This document shows, piece after piece, positions 26,211 to 35,044 of a DNA stretch of 64,000 bases. Under the pieces are notes generated by a model that saw nothing but the letters and a program-made list of their open reading frames with translations, did not search any database and was not told the origin of the DNA. The translations under genes and the position numbers were made by a program. Source of the DNA: JAVBJV01 sp031555315 (GTDB lineage: Bacteria; Pseudomonadota; Alphaproteobacteria; Acetobacterales; Acetobacteraceae); assembly GCA_031555315.1 (NCBI GenBank), contig JAVBUO010000010.1, positions 62,001 through 126,000 on the forward strand, written 5' to 3'. The stretch's first letter is position 1; every line of letters starts with the position of its first letter.

Positions 26211-29152
26211 GTGTCGTCCTCGGCCGCCCACTCGGCGACGCGGGCGAGCTGCGCGTATTTCGCGTAGCGCGGCGCATAATCGGGGTGCGGCTGGGCCAGA
26301 TACGGCTGATCCGCCGAGGCGAAACGTTCGATCAGCGCGATCAGCCCGTCGCGTGCGCTGGCAGCGGCGGCGGCGATGTCATCGCCGGTCGCGAAGTAGG
26401 ATCTTTCCTCGCCGGGCACGCGCCCGCCGGTCAGCCGCCAGTAGACGAGTTCGACCACGCGTCCGGCGAATGCCGCGCCGAACGCGCCGTCCTGCGCCAT
26501 CGCGGCTTCCAGCGGCAGCTGCGGGGCGCGGCCGTTCAGCACGGCAGTTCTGGCCGGCACCGTGCCGGTCTTGAAATCGAGAATCGCGATGCCGTCATCG
26601 CCGCGCCGCTCGAGCCGGTCGGCGCGGCCGGTCAGCGTAAACCCGCCCGGCAGCGCGTATTTCCCGTCCGCTTCAGGGGCGATGGCGGCGAGCGGGTTTT
26701 CGGCGCGGCGCGCGGCTTCGTGTGCGGCCACCCAGTCGGCGATGCGCATCAGCCGCGGCCGCCAGTAAGCGGCAAGGGCGGGGCGCACCGCCTGTTCGGC
26801 CAGCGCCTGCTCCATTGCCGCGCGCAGGATTGCCGCCATGCCGGGTGATGCGCCGGGGCCGGTGCGCTGCGCGAAGGTTTGCAGCGCGGCATGCACGATG
26901 CTGCCGTAGTCCGAATGGTCGGCATCCTGATCGATCGGGTCCAGGGCGCGCAGCTTCAGGATATATTCCGCGTAGATCGCATACGGGTCGGCCAGCCAGG
27001 TCTCGATCTTCGTCACCGACAGGCGGCGCGGGCGGGCATGCACCGGTGGGCGCGGCGCGGGGGGGGGGGCCGGTGTTACGCGCAACGGTTCGTCGAGCAT
27101 CCGCGCCCAGAGCTGCGCCGGGTGCTGGCCCAGTGTGCGTCCGTGCGCGGCCAGCAATGCCTCGATCCGCGTCAGCCAGCGCGCCGGAACGGCGGGCGCG
27201 CCGTCGCGCTTGCGCGGCGCCGACAGTATCACGTGTGGCGCGGCGCAGGCGCAGGCGACGAAATCGTGCGCCGCCTGACCGATGATCTCTTCCGGGCTGG
27301 CAAGGCCGATTCGCCGGCGCATCGGGCGGCTCAGCCACGGACCGGGATCGGTGGCGGGCGGCCACACGCCTTCCACCAGCCCGCCCAGCACGAGGGTGTC
27401 CACGGTCTGCAACTGCGATTCCAGCAGACCCCAGATATGGATGCGCGGATGTTCGCCGCCCGCCCGCCCGCGCAGCGCGCGGCGGCTGCGCACCACCGGG
27501 CCTTGCAGTGCCGCATCGAGCAGCAGGGAGAAATCGCGCGGGTCGATGTCGGGCAGATGCTGGAACGCGTCGCCCAGCGCCGCCAGATGCGTGGCCAGTG
27601 CCTCGCCATCCTCCCACGCCCACAACCGGTCGGGGCCTTGGGTATCGTCGCTGGCGGCGATGGCCTCGGCGCTTTCGGCCAGGGTGCGCAGCAGCGCGGC
27701 GGGCGCGGTCCGCATCGCCGACGACAGCGCCAGCAACGGAGCTGTCGCGGTTTCCAGCCGGGCGATCAGATCCGCCGCCGCATCGGCATCGGCCTGCGGT
27801 TTGCGTTTGTCGGCGCGCGCCAGGTCGAGCGCGCGTTTCAGCCCGCCCAGTCCGGCCGGCGGACGCGGCCCGCGCAGGCACAGCAGCTCCAGTGCCCGCG
27901 CCGCATTACGGCAGACCGGCGCGGGCAGGCCCAGCGCCGCCAGCGGGTGTTTCAGCAGTGCCAGCAGCGGGACCGGCGCGAACCGCGTGGCGACGGCCTC
28001 GGCGAGCAGGCGCAGGAACACGGCGGGCGGCGTTTCGTTGAGGTTTTCACCGGCGCTGTCGTCGGCGACCACACCGTAGCGCGCCAGTTCCGCCGCCACG
28101 CGCCGCGCCAGATCTCGGTCCGGGGTGACCAGTGCCGCCGTCGCGGCGGGCGTTTCCAGCGCTTCGCGCAGGATCAGCGCGATGGCGACCGCCTCGTGCT
28201 GTGTGTCCTCGGGCGTGATGCGGAACAGGTTCTGCGTGGCGTCGGCGGTCGGCGTCGCATGGCTCCACGCATCCAGCGTCTGCGCGGGGCACAGCGCCAG
28301 TGACAGGAGGCCGGCGCGCCCCTGCACCGGCGAGGCGCAGGCGGCGGACGGGCGCGGTGCTTCCATCGCTGCCAGCATGCGCGCCTGCCCCGCATGCGGG
28401 TGCATTGGGGTTTCATTCAGCAGCGTCCACACATCGTCGGGCAACGTGGTGTCCAGCGCCGGCAGGATCACCCGCCCGTCCGGCAGTGCCGCGATGGCGC
28501 GCAACAGCCGCGCCACGGCGGGCGTGCTGCTGGTCATTCCCACCGCCCAGAGCGGATCGTCACCGTGCAGCGCGGGCAGGGCACGGGTGGTGGCGTCGAG
28601 CAGCGCGACACGGCGCGCGCCGGGGTTCATCAATCCGCGTTCTTTCAGATGACGCGGCCAGTGTTCCGTGACGATGGCGAGGAATTGCAACGTGCGCTGC
28701 CAGTGGGCGGCGAATTCCGGGTCCGCCGCGTCGGGCAGACGGGCGAGGTTTACTTCGGCGCGCTCGGCCTCGTCCATCAGCGCGGCAAGCTCGCCCGCCA
28801 GCCGCCACGCCTGTTCGGTGTTCTGCGCCTCACGCGCCGCCAGTACCAGTTGCGTCAGTTCGGCCTGCCGGCGCAGCGGGTCGATGGCGGGCGGCAGGTC
28901 GAGCGCGCCCATCATCGCCAGCGGCGCTTCGTCGAGCGCGCCCAGCGCCACGATACGCGGCAGCAGCAGCGGCGCGCCGTCGCCCAGACGCAGGAACGCC
29001 TCGGCCAGGGCGCGCGCGGCGCGACGGGTGGGCAGCAGCAGCGTGCCGCGCGCCAGACGCAGCGGATCGGCAAGCCCGCCCGCCTGCGCGATCCACTCGC
29101 GCGCCACCGCGTCGAGGATCGGCACACCGGGCGGGTAGGCGTGGACCGTCAT
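26207..29152 (-). CDS. addB: Double-strand break repair nuclease subunit AddB
   Basis: A 981-residue AddB of the alphaproteobacterial type, partner of AddA. The N-terminal inactive helicase-like part begins with GTLLLPTRRAARAL. The C-terminal PD-(D/E)XK nuclease carries IAILDFKTGTVP near 857. I do not see the Cys cluster that holds an iron-sulfur centre in some other AddB proteins. A Pro-rich linker near 696 is encoded by an 11-base run of C (G on the plus strand) just ahead of the nuclease part. ATGA overlaps join it to murU upstream and addA downstream. Confidence 0.93.
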   Translation of the reverse strand: MTVHAYPPGVPILDAVAREWIAQAGGLADPLRLARGTLLLPTRRAARALAEAFLRLGDGAPLLLPRIVALGALDEAPLAMMGALDLPPAIDPLRRQAELTQLVLAAREAQNTEQAWRLAGELAALMDEAERAEVNLARLPDAADPEFAAHWQRTLQFLAIVTEHWPRHLKERGLMNPGARRVALLDATTRALPALHGDDPLWAVGMTSSTPAVARLLRAIAALPDGRVILPALDTTLPDDVWTLLNETPMHPHAGQARMLAAMEAPRPSAACASPVQGRAGLLSLALCPAQTLDAWSHATPTADATQNLFRITPEDTQHEAVAIALILREALETPAATAALVTPDRDLARRVAAELARYGVVADDSAGENLNETPPAVFLRLLAEAVATRFAPVPLLALLKHPLAALGLPAPVCRNAARALELLCLRGPRPPAGLGGLKRALDLARADKRKPQADADAAADLIARLETATAPLLALSSAMRTAPAALLRTLAESAEAIAASDDTQGPDRLWAWEDGEALATHLAALGDAFQHLPDIDPRDFSLLLDAALQGPVVRSRRALRGRAGGEHPRIHIWGLLESQLQTVDTLVLGGLVEGVWPPATDPGPWLSRPMRRRIGLASPEEIIGQAAHDFVACACAAPHVILSAPRKRDGAPAVPARWLTRIEALLAAHGRTLGQHPAQLWARMLDEPLRVTPAPPPAPRPPVHARPRRLSVTKIETWLADPYAIYAEYILKLRALDPIDQDADHSDYGSIVHAALQTFAQRTGPGASPGMAAILRAAMEQALAEQAVRPALAAYWRPRLMRIADWVAAHEAARRAENPLAAIAPEADGKYALPGGFTLTGRADRLERRGDDGIAILDFKTGTVPARTAVLNGRAPQLPLEAAMAQDGAFGAAFAGRVVELVYWRLTGGRVPGEERSYFATGDDIAAAAASARDGLIALIERFASADQPYLAQPHPDYAPRYAKYAQLARVAEWAAEDDT
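27059..27069. repeat. 11-base G homopolymer inside addB
   Basis: Eleven consecutive G on the plus strand encode Ala-Pro-Pro-Pro in the addB linker. Runs of this length are prone to slippage. A one-base change would truncate AddB before its nuclease domain and disturb the coupled addA start. Confidence 0.85.
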
Positions 29153-29880
29153 ACGGCGGCCTTGGTCAGCAGTTGGCCGGTATCGTGCAGATCGGCAGGG
29201 GTGGACAGGTGAAACCACGGGCCGTCGTGCACGATGGCGAACAGGCGGTCGGCATCGATGGCGCGCTGCCAGACGATGTTGGTGCTGAACCTGCCATCCG
29301 GTCCCGCCGCGAATAGCGCGGGTTGGGCGATCTGCATGCCGGTGTAAAAATACGGCACGACCTCGCGCTCGCGCCGGCGGCGTACGCGGCCTTCGGCGTC
29401 GAGCATGAAATCGCCCATTCCGGCATCGCCCTGCATGCGGCTGGTGCGGGTGACCAGCAGCAGCGCATCCATGCGCGCCGGATCGAACATCGCCGCCATG
29501 CGCTGTAACGTGTCGTACGGGCCGTTCAGCCAGAACGCATCGCCATTGATCACGAAGAACGGATCGACGCCCAGATCGGCCAACGCCGCCTTCACCCCGC
29601 CGCCGGTTTCCAGCAACGTGTCTTCGTGGCGCAGGATGAAGCGGATTTCCGGATCCTGCTGCGCGCGTTGCGCGATCTGTGCGGCGACCTGATCGGCGTG
29701 CCAGTGCGCGTTCACCACGATGCGCCGCACGCCCGCAGCGCACAGCCGGTCGATCGCGTGATCGAGCAGGCTTCTGCCCATCAGTTTGAGCAGCGGTTTG
29801 GCGGTGACGTCGGTCAGCGGGCGCATGCGGGTGGCAAGCCCGGCGGCGAGGATCATCGCGGTGTTCGGCGTCGTGCTCAT
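29149..29880 (-). CDS. murU: N-acetylmuramate 1-phosphate uridylyltransferase
   Basis: A 243-residue nucleotidyltransferase with the sugar-phosphate NTP-transferase signature MILAAGLATRMRPLT at about 9-23, the Lys of AKPLLKLMG and the metal-binding region VINGDAFW. In this position after amgK the family corresponds to MurU, which makes UDP-MurNAc from MurNAc-1-P in peptidoglycan recycling that bypasses de novo synthesis. The start is ATG 29880; its stop overlaps the addB start. Confidence 0.9.
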   Translation of the reverse strand: MSTTPNTAMILAAGLATRMRPLTDVTAKPLLKLMGRSLLDHAIDRLCAAGVRRIVVNAHWHADQVAAQIAQRAQQDPEIRFILRHEDTLLETGGGVKAALADLGVDPFFVINGDAFWLNGPYDTLQRMAAMFDPARMDALLLVTRTSRMQGDAGMGDFMLDAEGRVRRRREREVVPYFYTGMQIAQPALFAAGPDGRFSTNIVWQRAIDADRLFAIVHDGPWFHLSTPADLHDTGQLLTKAAV

Positions 29881-30881
29881 GCGGCGGTTTCCACATCCGG
29901 GTTGCAGCGCCGGTCCTGCGGCACGTGCCGGTCGAGGAACGCGGCCAGCGGCGCGGCGGCCTGTTGGGTCAGCGCATCCAGCAGCCATCCCCAGGTGCGC
30001 GCGCTGTGCAGGCGCAGGTAATGCGGTTTGCGGTCGCGCCGGTCCAGCCGCACCCACAGCGCGGCGACGCGCAGATGCCGGTGCGCGGCGCAGATCGTCA
30101 TCGCGTCGCGGAACGCCGCGGCGTCCAGTTCGGGCCTCTGGGCGAGGTAGCGTTCGGTCAGCGCGCTGCGCAGCGTAGCGTCCATGTCGCGGCGCGCGTC
30201 TTCGATCAGCGAGACCAGGTCGTAGGCGGGGTGGCCGGTCATCGCGTCCTGAAAATCCAGAATGCCGGCGCGGCGGAAACCGGCGCGTTCGGGCAGCCAC
30301 ATCAGGTTGCTGGCGAAATAGTCGCGGTGCACCAGTTCGCGCGGTCCGGCGGCCAGCGGGGCGAGCAGCGTCTGGATCGCCGCGCTGAAATCGGCGCGCA
30401 CCGCATCGACGGGGGCGGTGCCGAACATCGCCGGCCACCACCAGTCGAGGAATGTCGCCCCGGCCAGCCGTTCCATGATCGGCGTGTCCCACGGCGCCAG
30501 CCCGGCGGGCGCCGCCGCCTTGTGCAACACGGCCAGTGCATCGATCGCCGCGCCGAACAGTTCGGCTTCGTTTGCGCCTCCGGCCAGCGCGGCGAGGTAG
30601 GTGGCCTCGCCCAGGTCTTCCAGCAGCACCAGCCCGGCGGCTTCGTCGGCTGCGTAGATCTGCGGCACCGACAGACCCGCCTGCGCCAGATGCGCGCCGA
30701 TGCGCAGGAACGGACGCACGTCCTCGCCCGGCGGCGGTGCGTCCATCAGGATCGCGTTGCGCGGACCGCCGTGCAGGCGGATGTAGCGGCGCGCCGAGGC
30801 GTCCTGCGGCAGCGGCAACTGCTGTGCGCGTGCGTAGCCATGAGCGGTCAGAAAATCTGCGATCAACTGTGTGCGGGTCAT
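29877..30881 (-). CDS. amgK: N-acetylmuramate/N-acetylglucosamine kinase
   Basis: A 334-residue aminoglycoside-phosphotransferase-fold sugar kinase. The catalytic loop is ELVHRDYFASNLMW (HxDxxxxN) near 205, and the metal-binding GILDFQDAM follows. With murU directly downstream this is the anomeric MurNAc/GlcNAc kinase of the peptidoglycan recycling route. The start is ATG 30881; four-base overlaps link it to tsaE and murU. Confidence 0.9.
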   Translation of the reverse strand: MTRTQLIADFLTAHGYARAQQLPLPQDASARRYIRLHGGPRNAILMDAPPPGEDVRPFLRIGAHLAQAGLSVPQIYAADEAAGLVLLEDLGEATYLAALAGGANEAELFGAAIDALAVLHKAAAPAGLAPWDTPIMERLAGATFLDWWWPAMFGTAPVDAVRADFSAAIQTLLAPLAAGPRELVHRDYFASNLMWLPERAGFRRAGILDFQDAMTGHPAYDLVSLIEDARRDMDATLRSALTERYLAQRPELDAAAFRDAMTICAAHRHLRVAALWVRLDRRDRKPHYLRLHSARTWGWLLDALTQQAAAPLAAFLDRHVPQDRRCNPDVETAA

Positions 30882-31324
30882 AATTCTGAAATGCGATCGG
30901 CCCAGCCGGACAGAGCAACCTGGCGGGCGCTCTCGCCGATGGGGGTCAGGGTGATGGTCAGCGCGTCGCCGGGCGACAGGTCTTCCAGCCTCTCGGGCCA
31001 TTCCACCAGCACAACGTCGGCCCGCGCCTCGTCCCAGCCGAGTTCTTCCAGATCGGCCGGACCGGACAGGCGCCAGAGATCGAAATGATGTGCGGTAAAA
31101 CGCGGCAGGGGATAACTTTGCACCAGCGTATAGGTCGGGCTTGGCACCTCGAGCGCCGGATCGCCCGAACAGGCGCGCAAAAACGCGCGCACAAAGGCAG
31201 ATTTTCCTGCCCCGAGCGGTCCGCGCAGCAGAATCGCATCGCCCGGCCGGGCCAGGCGGGCGATCGCAGCGGCCAGGGCGCGCGTGGCGTCTTCGGTGTC
31301 GAGGGTGCGGATCAGGTCGGGCAT
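30878..31324 (-). CDS. tsaE: tRNA threonylcarbamoyladenosine biosynthesis ATPase TsaE
   Basis: A 148-residue P-loop ATPase needed for t6A37 modification of ANN-decoding tRNAs, with TsaB and TsaD. Walker A (RGPLGAGKSAF) lies at about 34-44, followed by PSPTYTLVQSY, the HHFDLWRL metal site and the WPERLE segment. It is the first gene of the tsaE-amgK-murU-addB-addA chain. The other t6A genes are not in this window. Confidence 0.95.
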   Translation of the reverse strand: MPDLIRTLDTEDATRALAAAIARLARPGDAILLRGPLGAGKSAFVRAFLRACSGDPALEVPSPTYTLVQSYPLPRFTAHHFDLWRLSGPADLEELGWDEARADVVLVEWPERLEDLSPGDALTITLTPIGESARQVALSGWADRISEL

Positions 31325-31413
31325 GGGAATATATGATGCGTTATCCCCCGTATGCAGCGCAAATATCCGTAAATCGAGGTTGCGATGCTTGCAATCGCGG
31401 GTAGGGTGTCGCC

Positions 31414-32448
31414 ATGTCTGAGGATACCATGATGCCTGAAATGCTTGAAACCGACGTCGTTATCATCGGGGCCGGTCCGGCCGGTCTGTTCGCGGTGTTC
31501 GAATGCGGGATGCTGCGGATGAAGACCGTGGTGATCGATGCGCTGGATTCCGTCGGCGGGCAGTGCGTGGCGCTGTATCCGGAAAAACCGATCTACGACA
31601 TCCCCGCCCACCCGGCGATCGAGGGCGGCGCACTGATCGAAAAGCTGGAAGCGCAGGCCGCTCCGTTCGAACCCGTGTATCTGCTCGGCCGGCGCGTCGA
31701 GCGGCTGGAGGGTGCCAAGGGCGCGTTCGTGCTGAGCACTTCGGCCGGCGATACGGTGCGCGCCAAGGCGGTGATCATCGCCGCGGGAGCTGGCGCATTC
31801 GGGCCGAACCGTCCGCCGCTCGACAATCTGGCCGCGTACGAAAAGACCGGCGTCGTGCAGTATTACGTGCGCCGCAAGGAAGACCTGCGCGGCAAGCGTG
31901 TGGTGATCGCTGGCGGCGGCGATTCGGCGGTGGACTGGGCGCTGGCGCTGAAGGGCATTGCCGCAAGCATCACCGTGGTGCACCGGCGCGACAAGTTCCG
32001 CGCCGCGCCGGAAAGCGTTGCGCAGATGCACGCGGGTGCGGCGGCGGGCGAGATCGACATGGCGATCCCGTATCAGTTGCACGCGCTGGAAGGCGCGGAG
32101 GGCAAACTGTCCGCCGTGGTGCTGGCCACCCTGTCGGGCGAGGAAAAGCGCGTTCCCGCCGATGTGCTGCTGCCGTTCTTCGGGCTGGCGATGGAGCTGG
32201 GCCCGATCGCCGACTGGGGGCTGAACCTGCACCACAGCCATGTCGGCGTGAACCCGGCGAACAGCGAGACCAACATTCCCGGCGTGTTCGCGGTGGGCGA
32301 CATCGCCACCTATCCGGGCAAGCTGAAGCTGATTTTGCAGGGCTTCAGCGAAGCGGCGATGGCCGCGCATGCGATCCACCCGATCGTGTTCCCCGGCGAG
32401 GCGCTGCATTTCGAATACTCGACAACCAAAGGCGTGCCGGCTGAATAA
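31414..32448 (+). CDS. Ferredoxin/flavodoxin-NADP reductase (thioredoxin-reductase-like)
   Basis: A 344-residue FAD/NADPH oxidoreductase of the TrxR-like ferredoxin-NADP reductase group (FNR2). The FAD-binding site is IIGAGPAGLFAV near 14, the NADP-binding site GGGDSAVDWA near 170 and the FAD signature AVGDIATYPGKLKL near 290. The CxxC redox pair of true thioredoxin reductase is absent; instead the sequence ALYPEKPIYDIPA is typical of FNR2. It reads divergently from tsaE, with 89 bases between them. Confidence 0.88.
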   Translation: MSEDTMMPEMLETDVVIIGAGPAGLFAVFECGMLRMKTVVIDALDSVGGQCVALYPEKPIYDIPAHPAIEGGALIEKLEAQAAPFEPVYLLGRRVERLEGAKGAFVLSTSAGDTVRAKAVIIAAGAGAFGPNRPPLDNLAAYEKTGVVQYYVRRKEDLRGKRVVIAGGGDSAVDWALALKGIAASITVVHRRDKFRAAPESVAQMHAGAAAGEIDMAIPYQLHALEGAEGKLSAVVLATLSGEEKRVPADVLLPFFGLAMELGPIADWGLNLHHSHVGVNPANSETNIPGVFAVGDIATYPGKLKLILQGFSEAAMAAHAIHPIVFPGEALHFEYSTTKGVPAE

Positions 32449-32452
32449 CCCG

Positions 32453-33034
32453 ATGCTGAATTTTTTGAAGATCGCCGCCCCGTGCCTGCTGCTGGCCGGA
32501 TGCGGTTCCAGCTATTCCCCCGACACTTATGCGACGCGCGCCGTGCAGCAGGCGAATCGCGTGGAACAGGGCGTCATCATCGGCGTGCGGCAGGTCAACG
32601 TTTCGGCGGACGGCACGGCGGGGGCGGCGACCGGCGGCGCACTGGGCGGCGTGGTGGGCGGCGTGGCCGGTGCGCAAGGTTCGCCCAGCGGCGTGACGAC
32701 GGCGGTCGGCAGCATCGGCGGCGCGGTGGTCGGCGGACTGTTCGGCACGGCGGCCGAACATATGATCAGCGATACGACGGCCTATGAATATGTGGTGCGC
32801 AACACGCGCGGCGAACTGATGTCGGTGACCCAGAAAGACGCCACACCGCTGGCGGTCGGCCAGCGCGTGCTGCTGATCGCAGGCGCGCAGGCGCGCATCG
32901 TGCCCGACTACACGACGCCCGATGCCGCGAACCAGACCCCGGCGCCGGCCGGCGGGTCCGGGGCGCCGGCCACACCGGCCAACGCGGCGCCGGCTGGCAC
33001 GGCGCCTCAGGACGGTCCGATTCAGGCGCGCTAA
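32453..33034 (+). CDS. Glycine-zipper outer-membrane lipoprotein (SlyB/Pcp-like)
   Basis: A 193-residue lipoprotein with lipobox LLAGC and GSSYSPDTY after it. A glycine-zipper domain (GAATGGALGGVVGGVAGAQG, then GGAVVGGLFGTAAEH) spans about 63-108, followed by a beta-rich domain and an Ala/Pro-rich tail. SlyB/Pcp family lipoproteins stabilise the outer membrane. It begins 4 bases after the reductase stop. Confidence 0.85.
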   Translation: MLNFLKIAAPCLLLAGCGSSYSPDTYATRAVQQANRVEQGVIIGVRQVNVSADGTAGAATGGALGGVVGGVAGAQGSPSGVTTAVGSIGGAVVGGLFGTAAEHMISDTTAYEYVVRNTRGELMSVTQKDATPLAVGQRVLLIAGAQARIVPDYTTPDAANQTPAPAGGSGAPATPANAAPAGTAPQDGPIQAR

Positions 33035-33143
33035 CCGCCCGTCCGGAAACCGGAAACCTTGTGCCGCGCGGGGTTGGCGGCGGCCTCTTTCCGTACCGGG
33101 CGGGGCGCGTTACACAGCGAACCCGATCGTATTTGGAAAAATC

Positions 33144-33494
33144 ATGACATCTCTTTTTACAACCTCGCGCGTATTGGCAGGCATTTTGGGCGGGGCGCTG
33201 TTGCTCGGCCCGGCGCTGGCTGAAGGATTGCCGCGCGCGCCGCGCGCGCCCGCGCCGCCCGGCATGGGGCATGCGACGAGCCGTCTGGTACTGCCGGTGG
33301 TCGGACCGGTCGAGGAAGCCGCCGCGGTGTTGGGTAACCGCGCCCCAGCGGATCTGCCGGCCGGAAGCTATCTGAAGGCAACGCGCGACGGGCAGGCCGC
33401 GTACGAGGTCTATGACCGGCAGGGTAAATTGCTGGGCACGCTGCAGGGACGCCAGGCCAGCGGACCGCTCCGCTTCCAGCCGGCCGGCCGGTAA
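33144..33494 (+). CDS. Small secreted protein of unknown function
   Basis: A 116-residue protein with a clear signal peptide (about 1-26, ending in GPALA). A Pro/Ala-rich stretch follows, then a compact domain (GSYLKATRDGQAAYEVYDRQGKLLGTLQG) resembling short periplasmic beta-rich repeats. ATG 33144 lies behind an A-rich GGAAAAA. It sits between the glycine-zipper lipoprotein and argG. I do not recognise a named family. Confidence 0.6.
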   Translation: MTSLFTTSRVLAGILGGALLLGPALAEGLPRAPRAPAPPGMGHATSRLVLPVVGPVEEAAAVLGNRAPADLPAGSYLKATRDGQAAYEVYDRQGKLLGTLQGRQASGPLRFQPAGR

Positions 33495-33572
33495 ATCGGG
33501 CCGGGCTGGCTTGTCAGCCCGGAAAGCCCCTGTTACGCCGTGACATCCATAAAGTCTGGAGTACGCTTTCCG

Positions 33573-34802
33573 ATGCGCGTCAAGGATGTCAAGAAAGTCG
33601 TGCTCGCCTATTCGGGCGGGCTGGACACCAGTGTGATCCTGAAATGGCTGCAGGCCACCTATCGCTGTGAAGTGGTGACGTTTACCGCCGATCTGGGGCA
33701 AGGCGAGGAACTGGAACCTGCACGCCGCAAGGCCGAGATGTTCGGCATCAAGGAAATCTTTGTCGACGATCTGCGCGAGGAATTCACGCGCGATTTCGTC
33801 TTCCCGATGTTTCGTGCCAACGCGGTGTACGAAGGCCAGTATCTGCTGGGCACGTCGATCGCGCGGCCGCTGATCGCCAAGCGCCAGATCGAGATCGCCG
33901 AACAGGTCGGCGCCGATGCGGTGTCGCACGGCGCGACCGGCAAGGGCAACGATCAGGTGCGGTTCGAGCTGAGCTATTATGCGCTGAAGCCCGATGTGAA
34001 GGTGATCGCGCCATGGCGCGAATGGGACCTGACCAGCCGCACGAAGCTGCTGGAATTCGCCGAACAGCACCAGATCCCCATCGCCAAGGACAAGCGCGGC
34101 GAGGCGCCGTTCAGCGTCGACGCCAACCTTCTGCATTCGTCGTCGGAAGGCAAGGTGCTGGAAGATCCGTGGATCGAACCGGACGAAGTGGTCTGGCAGC
34201 GCACCATCCGCCCCGAGGACGCCCCCGACAAGCCGACTGAAATCATCATCGGTTTCGAACGCGGCGATGCGGTGTCGATCAACGGCGAGAAGATGTCGCC
34301 GGCCACGCTGCTGACGCGGCTGAACGCGCTGGGCAAGGAAAACGGTATCGGCCGGCTGGATCTGGTGGAAAACCGTTTCGTGGGGATGAAGTCGCGCGGC
34401 TGCTACGAAACGCCGGGCGGCACGATTCTGCTGGCCGCGCACCGCGCGATCGAATCGATCACGCTGGACCGCGAGGCCGCGCACCTCAAGGACAGCATCA
34501 TGCCGCGCTATGCCGAGCTGATCTACAACGGCTTCTGGTTCAGCCCGGAACGCCAGATGCTGCAGGGGCTGATCGATGCCAGCCAGCACAGTGTGACCGG
34601 CGATGTGCGGCTGAAACTTTACAAGGGCAACACCATCGTCACCGGCCGGCGTTCGCCGAACAGCCTGTATTCGATGAAGCACGTGACGTTCGAGGAAGAT
34701 CAGGGCGCCTACGACCAGTTCGACGCGCAGGGTTTCATCAAGCTGAACGCGCTGCGCCTGCGTCTGGGCGCGATGGCGGGCCGCAGGGGCGGCGCGCTGT
34801 AA
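33573..34802 (+). CDS. argG: Argininosuccinate synthase
   Basis: A 409-residue enzyme joining citrulline and aspartate with ATP in arginine synthesis. The N-type pyrophosphatase loop VVLAYSGGLDTSV begins near residue 8; HGATGKGNDQVRFE and the SMKHVTFEED region near the end are typical. ATG 33573 (MRVKDVKK) is preferred over an in-frame GTG at 33540 because family members begin about here. It is followed by an intrinsic terminator. Confidence 0.96.
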   Translation: MRVKDVKKVVLAYSGGLDTSVILKWLQATYRCEVVTFTADLGQGEELEPARRKAEMFGIKEIFVDDLREEFTRDFVFPMFRANAVYEGQYLLGTSIARPLIAKRQIEIAEQVGADAVSHGATGKGNDQVRFELSYYALKPDVKVIAPWREWDLTSRTKLLEFAEQHQIPIAKDKRGEAPFSVDANLLHSSSEGKVLEDPWIEPDEVVWQRTIRPEDAPDKPTEIIIGFERGDAVSINGEKMSPATLLTRLNALGKENGIGRLDLVENRFVGMKSRGCYETPGGTILLAAHRAIESITLDREAAHLKDSIMPRYAELIYNGFWFSPERQMLQGLIDASQHSVTGDVRLKLYKGNTIVTGRRSPNSLYSMKHVTFEEDQGAYDQFDAQGFIKLNALRLRLGAMAGRRGGAL

Positions 34803-34837
34803 ACGCGGTTCGTGCCGATATTATAATCGTAATCGAA

Positions 34838-34866
34838 AACAGGCGGTCCATCAGGCCGCCTGTTTC
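34838..34866 (+). terminator. Intrinsic terminator after argG
   Basis: A 10-bp stem AAACAGGCGG / CCGCCTGTTT around TCCATCAGG lies 35 bases behind the argG stop. The arms contribute the A and T flanks. Confidence 0.85.
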
Positions 34867-35044
34867 TGTATCGGCACTATCGGAACGATATCGTATCATG
34901 CGGACTCGATTTTTGGGCGCGCAAGAATAACGATTTTCAATCAAAAATTGATAGTTCGTCTGGGTGGCATTTTTGGTATAGGCGGGCTCTTCGTTTTTGG
35001 AATCGCCTCTTGCGTTCAGGTGTATTTTCCGGATCAATCCGCCG

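Noticed and set aside
31414..32448. Thioredoxin reductase
   Set aside because: FAD and NADP motifs fit, but the redox CxxC pair is missing; the ferredoxin-NADP reductase subgroup fits better.
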